This document shows positions 5,434-6,021 of a stretch of 6,021 bases of DNA, one piece after another (positions within the stretch are counted from its first letter, which is position 1; every line of letters begins with the position of its first letter). The stretch is from positions 1-6,021 of the forward strand of contig QKGY01000341.1 in the NCBI GenBank assembly GCA_003250235.1, in the 5' to 3' direction. The stretch comes from Desulfuromonadaceae bacterium. Its GTDB lineage: Bacteria > Desulfobacterota > Desulfuromonadia > Desulfuromonadales > SZUA-540. The position numbers were made by a program, and so were the translations under genes. Under the pieces are notes generated by a model. The model was not told where the DNA came from. It ran no database searches and saw nothing but the letters and a program-made list of their open reading frames with translations.

Positions 5434-5462
5434 TTGACAGGGCGCGGCCGGAGCCCTATGAT
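5434..5462 (+). promoter_or_regulatory. Near-consensus sigma70-type promoter for the SIS-domain gene
   Basis: TTGACA (5434-5439), a perfect -35 box, is followed after 17 bases by TATGAT (5457-5462), one mismatch from consensus. The predicted start near 5469 leaves a leader of about 19 bases with AGGTG 5 bases before the ATG. The entire spacer is G/C-rich and carries the dyad GGGC (5440-5443)/GCCC (5453-5456). Confidence 0.7.
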
Positions 5463-5487
5463 TCTAATTTTTTTGCGAGGTGGAGCC

Positions 5488-6021
5488 ATGCACAGGCAGG
5501 AGAAGATTGCTCTGATCCTTCGGGATCACATCCGCGTTCTGGAAAGCATCTTTCAGCGGCAGAGCGACGAAATGGTCGGTTTCGCCGAACGAGTGGTGGA
5601 GGCTTTCCATCAGGGGCGACGTCTCTATGTGCTTGGAAATGGTCCCATGGCGGCGGTTGCCAATCTGGTGGCCGGACTCTTTTTGCATCGGTTGAACCTT
5701 GAACGGCCCTCTCTGCCCGTGACATCCCTGTGTGCGGACGAGACCCTTGCCTTGTATCTGGCCCGTGACGGTCAGAGTCATCAGTTTTTTTCCAAGCAGC
5801 TCAGATCCTTGGCGTCCGAGGGGGATATCGTTCTGGCCTTTGCCGACGAGGGGAGCGACTCCGCTCTCATGGAAGCCCTGAAGGCCGCTCGTCAGCAGGG
5901 ATGCACTTTGGCTGTTGTCGCCCGGGAAACGGCGGAGTTTGCCAAGGACCCCGTCGATTTCTCCTTCCGTCTCGAAACCGAATCCGCCACACGGATGTTT
6001 GAAGCCTGTCTGTTCTTCGGT
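5488..6021 (+). CDS. SIS-domain protein, GmhA/DiaA-like, catalytic residues lost (partial, 3' end outside window)
   Basis: From the ATG at 5488 the frame stays open for 178 codons to the window edge. The order matches the phosphoheptose isomerase (GmhA)/DiaA family. An N-terminal helix (1-42) is followed by GRRLYVLGNGPMAAVAN (43-59), LERPSLP (71-77), a DETLALYLARD segment (84-94), a FFSKQLRSLASEGDIVLAF strand region (100-118) and a final helix with RMFEA (169-173). GmhA normally has GNGGS, a metal-binding His and catalytic Glu in that helix, SGNS in the next loop, and a RIQEVH helix. Here these read GNGPM, L60, L64, DEGSD and RMFEAC. The sugar-phosphate isomerase reaction is therefore unlikely; a binding or regulatory role (as for DiaA with DnaA) is possible but unproven. 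AGGTG 5 bases upstream and a strong promoter support the start. Confidence 0.8.
   Translation, partial: MHRQEKIALILRDHIRVLESIFQRQSDEMVGFAERVVEAFHQGRRLYVLGNGPMAAVANLVAGLFLHRLNLERPSLPVTSLCADETLALYLARDGQSHQFFSKQLRSLASEGDIVLAFADEGSDSALMEALKAARQQGCTLAVVARETAEFAKDPVDFSFRLETESATRMFEACLFFG

Noticed and set aside
5464..5781. Minus-strand open frames of about 90-105 codons upstream of trxA
   Set aside because: Antisense to the SIS-domain gene, which has clear family motifs and a strong promoter; no motifs of their own.

Overview
The window looks like a chromosomal housekeeping region of a moderately GC-rich Gram-negative bacterium. The best guess is a Desulfuromonadales/Geobacter-type deltaproteobacterium. 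That rests on the combination of a GspE-N-terminal-like (MshEN) protein start at the left edge, a compact dapF-HIT-HAD-nfo-dtd-darP operon, and a CAPC-type thioredoxin. The taxonomic call is an inference from gene content and protein flavour, not from a database search. No tRNA, rRNA, insertion sequence, CRISPR array or phage gene was seen, and no gene-free stretch exceeds 300 bases.

Left part (1-1105), minus strand: a well-formed sigma70-type promoter drives a 72-residue protein that I do not recognise. It is coupled by a one-base stop/start overlap to a metallo-beta-lactamase-fold (glyoxalase II-like) hydrolase. After about 100 bases comes the start of a second protein, cut by the window edge, that resembles GspE/MshE N-terminal domains.

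Middle part (1123-4962), plus strand: a back-to-back promoter reads into six tightly packed genes. They are diaminopimelate epimerase (dapF), a HIT-family nucleotide hydrolase, a HAD-family pyrimidine 5'-nucleotidase-like phosphatase, endonuclease IV (nfo), D-aminoacyl-tRNA deacylase (dtd) and the ribosome assembly factor DarP/YjgA. Gaps are 12 bases or less, or negative, and the block ends at a 16-bp bidirectional hairpin terminator. Apart from dapF (lysine/peptidoglycan precursor synthesis), the members look like nucleotide-pool, DNA and translation quality-control functions.

Right part (4963-6021): thioredoxin (trxA) on the minus strand converges on the terminator. It shares an intergenic region with a divergently transcribed SIS-domain gene that runs off the right edge. 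That region holds two good promoters and three copies of AGACCA inside the trxA promoter. The SIS protein is related in sequence to GmhA/DiaA but has lost the metal and catalytic residues that can be checked within the window. No clearly undescribed multi-gene system is present. The most interesting items are the unrecognised 72-residue protein coupled to the hydrolase, the degenerate SIS protein, and the repeat-containing trxA promoter.
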